Shown here piece after piece: positions 1 through 10,576 of a stretch of DNA of 32,914 bases (within the stretch, counting starts at the first letter, position 1; each line of letters begins with the position of its first letter). Under the pieces are notes generated by a model, which was not told where the DNA came from, made no database searches, and saw only the letters and a program-made list of their open reading frames with translations. The position numbers and the translations under genes were made by a program. Source of the stretch: Chara braunii (taxonomy: Eukaryota > Streptophyta > Charophyceae > Charales > Characeae); contig BFEA01000042.1 of NCBI GenBank assembly GCA_003427395.1, forward strand, positions 1,548,797 through 1,581,710. Reading direction: 5' to 3'.

Positions 1-34
<34 letters not shown>
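1..34. repeat. (CA)n microsatellite at window edge
   Basis: Seventeen CA dinucleotides open the window and probably continue beyond it. On the minus strand the tract lies in frame with the gag-like reading frame and would be read as alternating Cys-Val, so it marks either the decayed end of that ORF or expansion inside it. Confidence 0.95.
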
Positions 35-37
<3 letters not shown>

Positions 38-493
38 GGCGGTGCTAGCCTCTTCCAGCCACGCTAGCCTCTCTTCCAATGCCCCTACTTGTCTTTGTAA
101 CCCACTTAACTCTGCCTGCGGCGGTGCACCCACAGTTCGTGGCGCAGAACATTCCCCACGTTGACCTTCTATTCCATCTTCTGGGAATCTTAGCCTTAAG
201 GAACTCTCCAACTCATCCCACGTCTTCGCCCTCTGTTTGAGGGCATATACCTCCTCGCTTAGTCCTTCACAAACGAACAAGGGGAACATGTACCACATCG
301 CCTTCTTGTCCCACTTCTTCGTAAAACAAAACCCCTGAAAGCCACGCAGAAAGCTGGACAAGTTCCTTCCTTGGAACAACAGGGCGCGCAGATCTGGGGG
401 CATTAACTCCTGCAACACTTCGTGCAACAGCACCTTCACGAGGCACGAATTCCTCCAACGTAGGATCTTGGCGAAGCCACTTCCCTCCGCCAT
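2..493 (-). CDS. Gag-like retroelement protein, partial (runs off window)
   Basis: The minus strand is open from an ATG at 493 to the window edge, about 164 codons with no stop. The protein begins MAEGSGFAKILRW. It continues with a helix-rich, Trp/Phe-rich segment (motifs DLRALLFQGRNL, FTKKWDKKAMW, TWDELESSLRLRFPED) and then a short heptad-like segment (LQRQVGALEERLAWLEE) that could be a coiled coil. This layout, with a small alpha-helical capsid-like block followed by a coiled coil, is typical of gag regions of plant LTR retroelements. No zinc knuckle or protease is visible before the edge. The ATG was chosen as the first in frame. A second decayed minus-strand ORF lies upstream at 696-1407 and may belong to the same element. 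Function is inferred from general resemblance only. It could also be a host gene of unknown role. Confidence 0.5.
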
Positions 494-695
494 GACGCTA
501 ACAGCAGCCTGGCACGCATAGCGGGCAATAGAACATCGAAAGGTGAGTCAAGTAAGCTCAAGTAGACAAAGACGAGCTTGCTAACACTCCAATCACGCTA
601 TCTACCCCTCTCACTCATGTAAGTAGGCCTCAACCCTTAGTCACCCTGACGTTCACCCTCATAACCACAGTAATGGGTAGAGAAAGAGGCATTCC

Positions 696-1407
696 CTATC
701 GACCCACTGCTGCCCGAATTTCCTTCCAGTCTACATTTCCCTCATTCGGTTCGTGCGAACTTGCATAAGCATCCACTACACTGGCCAGGTTCCTAAATTC
801 CTGGCTATGNGGTAAGAACCTTCGGTCCAGGTACAACCCATTTATCAGCTCGCACGTATATNTTGCATACCCCCATTCTCGCACCTTCACGNCAGCCTCT
901 GTAGCGGCTTCCACCTTCGCNTGTCCCCCAAAACATACCTCTATCAAGAACTCTGGTAGGACAACTNGCAATGGGGNTGAGGGAAGCATAAACTCTTCAG
1001 CGTGCTTAACCTCTACACGGGCCTCCACCTGCTCCTCTCCTTTCTGGACCCTGTCATTCGTCCACTTTGCTGCANCTTGCTCAGCTACCCTCAAAGGTCN
1101 NGNCAACAGGCTCCAATGCCCAAGCGCCAATTCAATCNCATGTACGNCCCAAAACGAGGAAGACGCATACAGAGTCACCCTTACGATCGCGCAGTCCCGA
1201 CCATCATCAAACCCGGATTCGATCCAGGCAAAAATATCCTTGCCTATTTATGCGCCCCACCAGGAAGAGATGTACTCTCCCTCCCTGACTCGCCTCGGCA
1301 AAGAAATCTCAAGCCCATTTTCCCCCTTGACAGGCAAGGTCACACTGGGATCTTCCTTCGCATAAGGCATCCTGAGTTGCCTTTGCTCCGGTCTAGGCTC
1401 TACCCAT
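696..1407 (-). pseudogene. Decayed retroelement-associated hypothetical protein
   Basis: The minus strand reads from about 1407 to a TAG at 696 in one frame, interrupted by a single TAA near 1250 and by about ten ambiguous bases. Recognisable stretches are QRQLRMPYAKEDPSVTLPVK before the stop, and IESGFDDGRDCAIVRVTLYA and VVDAYASSHEPNEGNVDWKE after it. The protein would be about 237 residues, acidic, with no membrane segment, signal peptide or metal-binding motif. I do not recognise the family. It sits immediately upstream of the gag-like ORF on the same strand, so it is probably part of the same repeated element. The complementary plus-strand frames (1002-1412) look like shadows: they lack ordered composition. 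Base calls are uncertain here, so the in-frame stop could be an assembly error. Confidence 0.4.
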
Positions 1408-1410
1408 CAT

Positions 1411-4400
1411 AGAAAAAACGTCCAGCATGCGCCTTCCGTTATTCTATTCGCAATCATACTCTACCACCTTATCCCCAAACCCTTATCCTCATATCATCTT
1501 TCCTTAAATTCGTTCATTTCCAGCACTTGCGATCACCCAATTTAGGAAAACATCAATGGTAATATACCATGGTAATGACACTTTTACAGCTACGTTTTTC
1601 CTAATAGCGATTACTCATAAGGAATGGTATACTACTTAAGTAATTTATACCAACAATACCCTGCTAAGATTATACCGATACTCATGATGTATATGCTTAG
1701 AAGAGTCTATTCGAAACAAACGATTATACCGAAGAGAGCGTTTTGCACAAATATCCTCCGGCAGTAGAACACCAAATACCCGTTGATAAAACCCTCGAGT
1801 CATAACTCCGACCTTAATTAGATATCACTCTCACCACCCAGAAAAATACAATATACATGTCATATAGACTGGTACCCCAAACATAAATCCAAAATGGGGT
1901 ACAACCCATAGTAACTAGGATATACTCGTAACCACGATCACAACATAGCAGGCACAACTCATTACCAGAGGTTGTAACTGAAGAGCACGATATGCTTTAT
2001 ACATAACAACATGAAGCCAACCCAACTGTCAGCCATACAACAAGATAACTCTCAAAACGTATCTTAGTTTATACAAGACAGAATAAGACTGACAATGAGT
2101 AATTAGCACGATACAATTATTACCCCTCTTCATCTCTTAAGCGAAGCATATAATACAAAGGGGCGGTGTGATCCTCTTAGGATAACATCTTGACTCCCGA
2201 GCCCCGCTCTAAAGATCAAGCCTCATCGCAACCCTCTCTGATTTCAACGCTTGCACCTCACCGAACCTAATCATGGTCCAATGGACAGCCGCACTCATAC
2301 CCATGAGGGCCACGAACAACGAATTCGCACCCTTATAAATATGGTGGTCCTGCTTAACGGGAGACGAGTCTAGGTCGCTACTCCAGACCCGCTCTCACTA
2401 GGTAGTAGCCGTTCCACTTAGCCATCACAATTTCGACGAGGCAACAAGCCCCTTCTTCTCCTCTCAATAGATAGTGTAGCCACTCTCCTATCATAGGAAA
2501 GTTTGCAACACCCCACTAATGGACCGGGAATATAATTCCGGCGTGGGTCTCACTATCATCTTTGAGGCTAACTGCTTCCTCAAACCTTAATCGAGGGGGT
2601 AACAATTTAAGAATGCACTTCCACTGAGGACAAATTATACACGCCGACTAACTTCTTTTCGGAAGAACCACCTTCCATAGAAGCAAGTCACCCCATTCAC
2701 CCCTGGTCCCATGCCAGACGTGGGTTTCATGCAGAATCTATGTCCTCGCGGAAGGCAGTCCATACATACGCCAGCAATCTCATAGCAAACAAAGCACAAT
2801 GAAAACCCATATATGGAGGCAGCCAAACAAACAATCATAAATGCCATATATACATATATCACATTTAATTAATACATAGGCCTCTCTTCGGGCTAGCCAA
2901 ACCGCTATCCTAGTGCCTACTACTTCTCGAGATTCATCGATAGTTGGCCAGACAGTCCGCAAGCGACTCAAATCATCACCAACTCACACTATCCAAGAGT
3001 CTAAGCATCGTACTGGCCGTAGTATCCATCATATCACATCTCAGTCTAAGCTCAAGGAAATATTTCTACAATTGAACTCCTCATTTCGCACTTTATCAGT
3101 CACCCCCTTACCCATGCTGTTTCCATGTCAGCAACATTCTTTAAAGCAGGGGTCATACGACTAGGGGAGAGACCCCACCTTAGCTTGACTATCCCCCCCC
3201 GAGGCAGAATTAACACACCGATCCCGTAATGAGTCAATTAGCCTCGGATTCCAATCATAGGCATACTTAGCAATGCCAACACCACCCTACTCATTCCTAG
3301 CCGAATTGAGCCCACAAAGCATTACCCAAACTCATCAATCATTAAAGTCAAGGAGCTTTTCAACTCCATTTAATCGCATACCGGTTAGTGCTAACAGCAC
3401 ATAGTCAAGGCGCTTATCGGTCTCAAGCAACCCTTATTACATCACTCAGACCCCACTCACAGGGTTAACCCTCACTTCATGCTTTATCAAATACCATATA
3501 TGATCAACCATCCCTTCTAACCCAATCAATAGAGCAGAAGCGGTCATTCTCCGCGGATTATCAACCTGCCTCGAATCAAGGCTCGATTTCTAGGGATCTC
3601 TAAGTCTTTACCGTACTTCTAACGGTAGTCAAAATATTAGCCAATCGCTCATACGAGTCTATCAAAACTTCTCGTTTGCCTATTTCTCACTTTCATACCC
3701 GGATGTCGTTCCACCATGGACAACGGTAGGCAACCGTTATCCCCCGCAACGACGCCAACTGTCGAGCACATCGGTCTGGCACCGCACGCGGTAGCGCGGG
3801 ACCCTCTCAGCCGCGTCACGCAGGAGTTGGACCAACCTCGTCACGAACCCATAAGTGGAGCTTCCTCAGGTCGCCCCGACCGAGTGCGTCGACCATACCT
3901 CTCGCGAGCCCCTAGGACAGGATAGGGCCTACGCAAGGCACAACTTACCTCCACCTTACGGGAGCTATCACCGCCCTTTGTTGGCGTATCCTCGCCGAGC
4001 TACCAGTCCACAATACGAAAGCTTATTTGTTGCAATCGCAGAGGTGGACCAGTCGAGGACGTTTCTCGTTCGCTGTAGCATAAGGGGTACGCACGGTAAT
4101 ACGTCTATCACCCCCACGCGAACCGACATCTTGGGAGGCTGAGGTCCCAAGCAAGGCTCGTCGTCGGTCGACTAGGACGCATCCCACACACCACGCGCAC
4201 ACACCCTTCAGTAGCCATCCCATAACTTTCCGATGCGGAAATCTGATAGGCGTCGCGCGCGAGACTTAGTATAAAACCGCGCGGACGCAAGGCCTACTCA
4301 TATCGACTAGCAATGCAAACGTACGCAACCAGTCGCCATGATGGCGTACCCATACTCATGCGGTCCTCGTTAATCTCGAGGGTCGCATTCGACACTCAAG

Positions 4401-4734
4401 TGTCGGCTGACACGCGCATTGAGGGTTAATCTCTCGACGCTGGACAACCGCCAAGCACGGTTGAAGACCACACACCCTCTTCTGCACTCTGTTCAGAGTG
4501 GGTGCTACACAGGTCCATACCTGTGGTGGCAATCGTTTCTTACTGCCCTGGAGATTAGCCCCACTCCAGGCCTGGACAAAAGTCAAGGGGTTTGACTTGG
4601 ACAGCTGCCACGGACTACAACGTCCAACCATAAAATCTCTAAGAAGCAAAGGATAAAAGGGGGTCTCCGTTTTCTCTCAAACACATAATCTGTTTAACCC
4701 TTACGCGCGGTCCCAATAGGCTGCGCGAAACACT
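1411..4734. other. Anonymous decayed region, no gene recognised
   Basis: No reading frame exceeds 100 codons and no domain motif is visible on either strand. About 1.45-2.15 kb and 2.5-3.7 kb are AT-rich. About 3.7-4.5 kb is GC-richer with short overlapping frames in several phases, none convincing. A TATAAAA box stands at 4270-4276 with no gene attached. The stretch is most likely degraded retroelement non-coding sequence. Confidence 0.5.
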
Positions 4735-4738
4735 CGAG

Positions 4739-4838
4739 ACATATATATACATATATATAGGGGGTTATTAATATAGGACGATCACTTCTCACAATCACAG
4801 TGGGACTCCTCCCAGCCATATATATATATATGTATGTG
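4739..4838. repeat. Paired TA-rich microsatellites
   Basis: Two (TA)n tracts, at 4739-4759 and 4818-4838, flank about 58 bp of unique sequence. Both contain an internal CA or TG interruption, so they can pair as an inverted repeat. Confidence 0.7.
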
Positions 4839-4841
4839 AGC

Positions 4842-5429
4842 GCAGACAGTCAAATCCCAAGTCCGAATCACCAAGCTTACCTGCAATCACATCAAATATT
4901 CAACCAGAAAATTCATGCACTACACGGGGTCAACTTCAACCATTCTCTGCTCTCATGCCCCTTGCTTTAGCCATGCAAACCTCAACCTCAGCGTAACCTC
5001 CCCGCAATAAAAATACTCAGTATCTTTGTTAAATGACCATTTAATAAAGTCCGGGTAAAAACAGAACAAAACAGATAAACCACAGGGCTAAAGCCTTTAA
5101 GTTGAGTGAATTGGAATTGAACCGTAAACCGACGAATCGGCAACCGACCTGTTATGAGTGATAACAGAAGATGATCCTCACCGGATCAAACTGAATCAAG
5201 TCCTGAACTTGAATCAAACGGTCAAGAGGACCTGTAACACATGACAGGTGAATGCCCCAGGCTAAACTTAAAAGTCCATGCAGAACAATCTCCATATCAC
5301 GATCTCATTCAAATCATCCTAATTAGTTGAGCCTAAGTCTACCCTTAAGCAGTGCCCAAGGCAAAGGTAGACCTTGGGAGAGTCTCCCCTATACAGGGTG
5401 GATCGCCAAAATCGCCACCTATCAAAATA
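4842..5429. other. AT-rich stretch without a gene
   Basis: No ORF, RNA gene or clear repeat is visible. The composition resembles the tandem-repeat region that follows. Confidence 0.5.
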
Positions 5430-6000
5430 TAATCTAACTCCTCTAAATCAGGAAAATTTCGGCAGCGCTTCCCGAATATGAAAACAGAAATAAACTTTAA
5501 CTTTGAAAAGTCAAATTCTGTCTAACTCCCTGAATTAGTAGAAATTTGGACAACAATCCCTTTAGGAAGGAAGACTTCTCAGATTTATACTAAGTCTGAT
5601 TCGAACTCAAAAACAACCTTGAGTCCAATTTAGACAAGATTTAACTAACTCCTTAGTTTTGCAGAAATTTCGGCAGCACTCCCTTTAGAAAAATGTTATT
5701 CTAAAATCTATACAAGGCTAAGTTCAGAATCTAAAAATAACTTTGACTTCTCTAAGTCCAATTTTGTCTAACTCCCTAAATTAGCAAAAAATTGGACAGC
5801 ACTCCCTTTAGAAAATGAGACTTTCCAAATTTTTACTAAGTCAGATATAAAGAATAGATAAGTTGAACTTTGACAAGCCAAAAGTTGACTAACTCCGTGG
5901 ATTTGTAGAAATTTCGGCAGCTCTTCCCATAGAGAAAGTAGCTTACCAAAATTTATACAAAGCCAAGTATAGCAAAAAATCACAGAAAATGCGAGAATTG
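5430..6000 (+). repeat. ~122-bp degenerate tandem repeat, about five copies
   Basis: The anchor CTAACTCC recurs at about 5434, 5522, 5645, 5768 and 5889, giving spacings of 88, 123, 123 and 121 bp. Each unit continues with an A/T-rich AGAAATTTCGGCAGC-like block, then a CCCTTTAGAAA-like block, then a variant of TTTATACAAAG. Copies differ by roughly a fifth to a quarter of positions by eye, so the array is old. No coding capacity. The origin (satellite versus tandem repeat inside a retroelement non-coding region) cannot be decided here. Confidence 0.8.
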
Positions 6001-6239
6001 ATCTAGGTAAAAAAACTTAGCTTAGAAAATGTAGGAATTGAAACTAACTTATATGGCTCCAGCACGTGGCGAGCGACTAAAGCAACTACCTATCAAACTG
6101 AAACTCAAACCAAGTAGTAGCCTCACTCAGTCGCATGCAGGCCAAGCCACAAAGGTAAGTACTCTCACCATCCCCAAGTCAGCCTGAACAAACAATAGTT
6201 CATGATCTCTCAATGATTTAGCCCTTTATACCCAGCTTA

Positions 6240-7200
6240 CATAAGACATAGGTCATGTCACCTGAGCTTACAGAGCGCGCCCAACTTAGCCAGGTCTAAA
6301 GTCAAAATACCTAAACTTATAGAGCGTCCTGACTTGGCCAAGTATACACAAAGAGAGGGCACAACTACCTTTCTCTTTTTTGGGCACATGACTAGACCAC
6401 TTTAGTCGCCCTGAACTATTTAGAGTATCAAAGTTATATATATCTCTCTGAACCTTAATCTTCAGGGTGGGCGTAGGATTGAGTCATTCATCTTAGAAAC
6501 AATACTCAGTCCGCCCAAATTTACATTTAGTTATATCTCTTAATTATACTCCCTTCAAATTATGATACATTATAGTCAGGTCATCCAATCTTATGGAACC
6601 CATGCCTGACTAGCCTGTTCTTAATAACATAGTAATACAATATAACAATTTATAACCATTGGGTTTCAGCATGTGCGAGGCTTTGAGTCAAACCTCCTAA
6701 ACTTACAGAAGGGTCTGCCTCTCCACCTGATTCCTTTCTCTCTCAACCGTCATGTGCGTGACATTGAGTCAAGTCCCCTGAACTTACAAAAGGGTTCGCT
6801 CTTTGCCAAGTTCATTTCCTCAAAGTAAGGCAGGAAGAGACCAAACCACCTAAACTTATAGAACAACTCAGCCCCCTCGTTCAAAAACAAAGAAACTTAG
6901 GAAAACCCAAGAAACAAGGCGGCTCAGGGTACCTAAACTTATAGAGCATCCCGAGCTCCTGAAAGTCAAACGCAATCAAACCCTCGCAAATCAGAGCAGT
7001 CAGGACACCTAAACTTATAGAGCGTCCTGACCCTCCATGCAATTCACAGCATCGGGTCTCCCCAAACTTATGGGGACATCCCTGCCTCCAGAGCCTTCAG
7101 GCTACCTAAACTTATAGAGCGGTCTGACGCTCCATGCAACCCAAAATGAACAAAGCGTTGGGCTTCCACAAACTTATGGGGACCTCCCAGCCTTAACGAC
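6240..7200 (+). repeat. Hairpin repeat family with constant loop and variable stems
   Basis: The core acctaaacttatagagc occurs at 6309, 6931, 7007 and 7104. Looser versions occur at about 6260, 6590, 6697, 6776, 6855, 7064 and 7172. In the clearest units the core is bounded by complementary arms that differ from unit to unit: GCTCAGGGT/ATCCCGAGC (6922-6956), GTCAGGAC/GTCCTGAC (6999-7031) and TCAGGCT/GGTCTGA (7097-7127). The unit at 6573-6612 has TAGTCAGG/CCTGACTA around a related loop. A second subtype has aaacttatgggga bounded by CCCC and GGGG. No protein is encoded. Confidence 0.75.
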
Positions 7201-8130
7201 CCAGTCAAACCTCATGCAATTCAACCCTCTATCCTGCCTTTCCCAGATGCAATTCTCTTTCACAATCTAACTTCAGTCAAACAACAAAGTTAAAACTGAC
7301 ATTAAACATATATTCCTTTACTTAGTCTGGTTCATCCTGAAACTCAAACAAAAATTCAATTAGGGTTGCATACCATATATTCAGTCAACGATGCAATAGG
7401 AGATACAGATAGGGGTTATAATATGGGTTTATAGAGCGAAAGCAATGGTTACCTTAAAGTTTCCCGCCTCCTGAACTCCTCCTGAGTTCCGACAGAGTTC
7501 CCGCAATCGGTGGGTTGACTCCCCACAACGTCTTGCTGCGGTCCTACGGATTGCAATCCCGCCTGCCGCCTTCCTCTTAGAACCAACAGACTAGACTTAG
7601 AGTGAGAAGGGCAGGAAGAGAAAGTTTGAGTCGCTGAGATGCAAGAAGGGTGCTCTCAAACTCGATCGAGAGGGTCGTGTTATCTTGATGCGCCTGAGGG
7701 CCCCGCAATGATGGCCAAACAGCAACAGCTGGTCAACCTGAAGCCAGACCGTTAAAGTAAACCTTCTGACGACCCTTTGATTGACAGCAATAATCTCCCC
7801 TTTTTCTCAAGCGCTCTGTCTCCTCCGAGTCCCGGCACCCCTCCTTAGCCTAATCGCTGCTGTATAACCAACCGTATTGGTTGGCAACGGCTGGCTGTGG
7901 CATGCAGCAGTATATAGCAACCAACAATAGGCGATGGCGGTGCCCAACAAACAAGGTGGGCGGCGCACCGTGCTCAAGTAAGTCTCCAACCCCGCATATG
8001 TCCTCCCGCTACTTGCTTCAACAGGATATGAAAAGTTTAATGAATCCGCCCGCATATGCGGCTAGATTCATCCCCCCCTTTTTTGACAAAAGTTAACTAT
8101 TCCCCCGCAGCCTTATTCTTTCCCACCTCA
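7201..8130. other. No gene recognised
   Basis: Short overlapping frames around 7807-8096 on both strands show no domain. Composition shifts from AT-rich to pyrimidine-rich at about 7.8 kb. Confidence 0.5.
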
Positions 8131-8139
8131 AAATCTACT

Positions 8140-8700
8140 CACTGATACCGAAAACTAATACCACAGTCTATTTCGCCCTATCTAAGAACCTGTGTTATGG
8201 ATCTTTCCCCGTTCGATTCCATAAGGAAACAAGCGAAATATGGTTGCTCGGTTTCCCCTCTTCTGCCATCTTCATATCCTCTACGCACGGCCTTTTCCCA
8301 ATAACTCTTCCTACACTAGCTCTTTCACTAACCTACCACTTCCTATGAAATCGCCCCACCCCAAAACCTTTGCTTGAACCTCTACTCCACTCGATCCTAT
8401 CGAGATTCGAGTGATGTCTCAATTCTTCACTCCTCACCTTCCCTTTGCCACTGCCATTGCGCAACCTTTTTCTCACTAACCTTCTTTTCTACACATCCTC
8501 TCCTAAAACTAACTACACAGTCGAGTTCGCCCGGGGTCAAAACCCCCGGACCGCCTCTCGGCTCGCCCGATTCCATGAAGAATCGAGCGAGCTATGTGTT
8601 TTTACCTCCTGCCATAGCTCCTCTCTGCCCTCTCCCCACCTCACATGCACTTGGACGCGGAAAGCGTCCAGATTCTTTTTGTTATTTTCCCTTTACTTCT
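8140..8700 (+). repeat. Diverged tandem duplication (~356-bp spacing)
   Basis: A block at about 8161-8300 (CACAGTCTATTTCGCCC, later GATTCCATAAGGAA and CTGCCATCTTCATATCCTCT) recurs at about 8517-8625 (CACAGTCGAGTTCGCCC, GATTCCATGAAGAA, CTGCCATAGCTCCTCT). The order is the same and the spacing is about 356 bp. Both copies are C/T-rich. The long plus-strand frame over 8374-9225 shows Pro/Ser/Leu composition typical of pyrimidine-rich non-coding DNA. Confidence 0.6.
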
Positions 8701-9328
8701 TCAGCGCTCGTCGCTCCCTGCCTGTTGCTTTGGCGCCCAACGCTCGTTCCCTATCTCTGTAAGCTCTGCGCCCGTCCCTCATCCTTGCTACGCGCCTCCA
8801 CTCTCGACTGTACCCGGTCCCTACTCTGCCTAGGTTCATCCGTTCTTCTCCCTACTGCGCCGCTACTCCACATGGACGCCTATCGCCCGCTGCTTATCAG
8901 TGCTGCCCGGTACTGCCGGTATTGGTGCTCCGGCTGCGCTGTCTCCTCTATCCGTTGTTGCCGGGCCAACCTCACATCTGCTCCCCCTTTGCCTACACTC
9001 CAAGGTATCTGGCGCGGGAAGGCGCTCAGATTCCTCTCTCTTTTCCACTACCTCGGCACCTCGGCTAGCGCGGCTTGGTCCCCCCCCACTGTCTGGCCAC
9101 CACTTGCTCCGCCCCCACCTTCGGAGACTCCTACACCTAGTCGTCCCATCGCCCTCGCTATCTCCCTGGCACCCTTGTCTTCCTCTCCTCCGACGTTGTC
9201 GTCAACAGCGACCGGCGCCTCGTGACCGAACAGCTTCCCCTCCGACAGACCAGCGCCCGGACTCGGGCATTTCGAAACGGGAATAGGAGAACCGCCCTGA
9301 CTTTATACGCGCCCGCTTCCCACCAAGG

Positions 9329-9808
9329 CCAAGCTCAACTCCTTCATACCACTCCAACTTTAGCGGGTGTCCCGAAGGACTCGGCCGGGGCGATGCCCCA
9401 CGATTTCTCGAGACCGGTGCGGCCACCGCTACCTTACGTCAGTGCATGAACCTAGCCCGCATCTCGGAATCTGTGCATGTCAGCCTTGCACAGGGGCCAA
9501 GCGGATCTTCTCTGTATCACCCCAATTCTAACGGATGTCCCAAAGGACTCTTCGTCGTGGTAGGCGGCCCACGGCGCCTCCAAACGCCACTCAGTCCTTT
9601 CCTGCCTCCTCCACCCACGTACGCAGCTCGTTTCCCATCCGGGTTCACCCCTAGCCCACCAGCCCTGCGCAGTGACTACACAGGCCCCTCTCCCCCGATC
9701 TATAATGCGCATCACCCTGGCGCAGGGGCCATCCGAATCTTCGCTGCATCATACAGATCTTAGATGATGTTCCGAAGGGCCTGCACGAGGCAGTGCCCCA
9801 TGGCAATC
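9329..9808. repeat. Three diverged ~90-bp repeats
   Basis: Related segments lie at about 9329-9410, 9487-9575 and 9718-9808. Each has a GGCCAAGC- or GGGGCCAxxC-like start, an AT-rich middle, the motif TGTCCCGAAGGACTC or its variants, and a GCCCCAYGG-like end. On the minus strand two of them read FGTSVRIGVIQRRSAWPL and FGTSSKICMMQRRFGWPL, in different frames relative to each other, so they may be decayed coding repeats or only conserved non-coding DNA. I cannot name the family. Confidence 0.5.
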
Positions 9809-10087
9809 CAAACCCCCCTTGGCCTTTCCACCGGGCCAGCTGGCGGGGAAAAGACACCATCCTCAGGCAGGCCTGAACGCCTTGCCTCATCGTAACTCCC
9901 TACCCCGGGCTCGAACTCGGCCCGTATTTCAACAGTCCACGACCGTACTTGCTACTCTAAGCCCCTGGTTCGGTAACCTGGACTCGGGACCGGCGCCGGA
10001 GCCTTTGCGGGGTCTATGAATAAAGGCAGGGGGCAAAACAGCGATATAAATTGAAACAGAACCCGAAAATAGAAGGAATATCACCGG
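9809..10087. other. No gene recognised
   Basis: GC-rich sequence between the three repeats and the SINE candidate. A weak minus-strand tRNA-like pair of boxes lies at 9908-9954 (see rejected items). Confidence 0.4.
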
Positions 10088-10335
10088 AAAAAAAAAAAAA
10101 AAAAAAAAAAAAACAACTAGGCCGCGCGCGGATCCTACTGGCGCTCCTTTGACCCTGCAACGTGGGCCCATGACCGGGCTCCCCCAACAAAACAAAAGGC
10201 GGGGTAGTCCCGCGGGACCCTCAACCCCTTCGCTTCTCGCCGCTTCGTTGCTCCCACGCTGTCGTCCGCTCGCTTCGAACCCAGTACCTCCGTCTCACAA
10301 ACCCAATGCGATAACCAATAGGGCTAAAGCCCAAG
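10088..10335 (-). mobile_element. tRNA-derived SINE candidate with oligo(T) 3' end
   Basis: Read on the minus strand, an A-box-like TAGCCCTATTGG (10326-10315) is followed 33 bp later by a B-box GGTTCGAAGC (10281-10272). This is the arrangement of an internal RNA polymerase III promoter at tRNA spacing. Downstream is a GC-rich body, and the element ends in a run of 26 T (26 A on the plus strand, 10088-10113). Total length is about 245 bp, in the normal SINE range, and some plant SINE families end in oligo(T). I could not identify a target-site duplication, and the 5' end is set only by the tRNA-like head. An oligo(A)-tailed insertion on the other strand is the alternative. Confidence 0.5.
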
Positions 10336-10576
10336 TCCGAGACTGGCTCGCGCAAAAACCAACATATGGTGATGCGGTGCAGTGCCTTGGCCAGAAAAAA
10401 CGACCTGGGCCTTGTCTCTGCCTACAACCAAGCCCACGACCGTTAAGCCTCCGCACCAGCCTACCCAAACCGCGCTGTAACCGCCACGCTTACCACGAAA
10501 AGTCGCACTGTCGCTGTCGATTCCGCCGTCGAGGTCAACCTCCGTACGCACGCGCAGGTCGCAGGCGAACACATTA

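Noticed and set aside
4250-4330. TATAAAA box as an LTR promoter
   Set aside because: No second LTR, primer-binding site or downstream gag could be found on the plus strand.
8374-9225. 283-codon plus-strand frame
   Set aside because: Pro/Ser/Leu-rich translation of pyrimidine-rich repeated DNA, with no domain; overlapping frames are equally open.
9908-9954. tRNA-like A/B boxes on the minus strand
   Set aside because: Box spacing is only 24 bp and the A-box matches poorly; no cloverleaf could be drawn.
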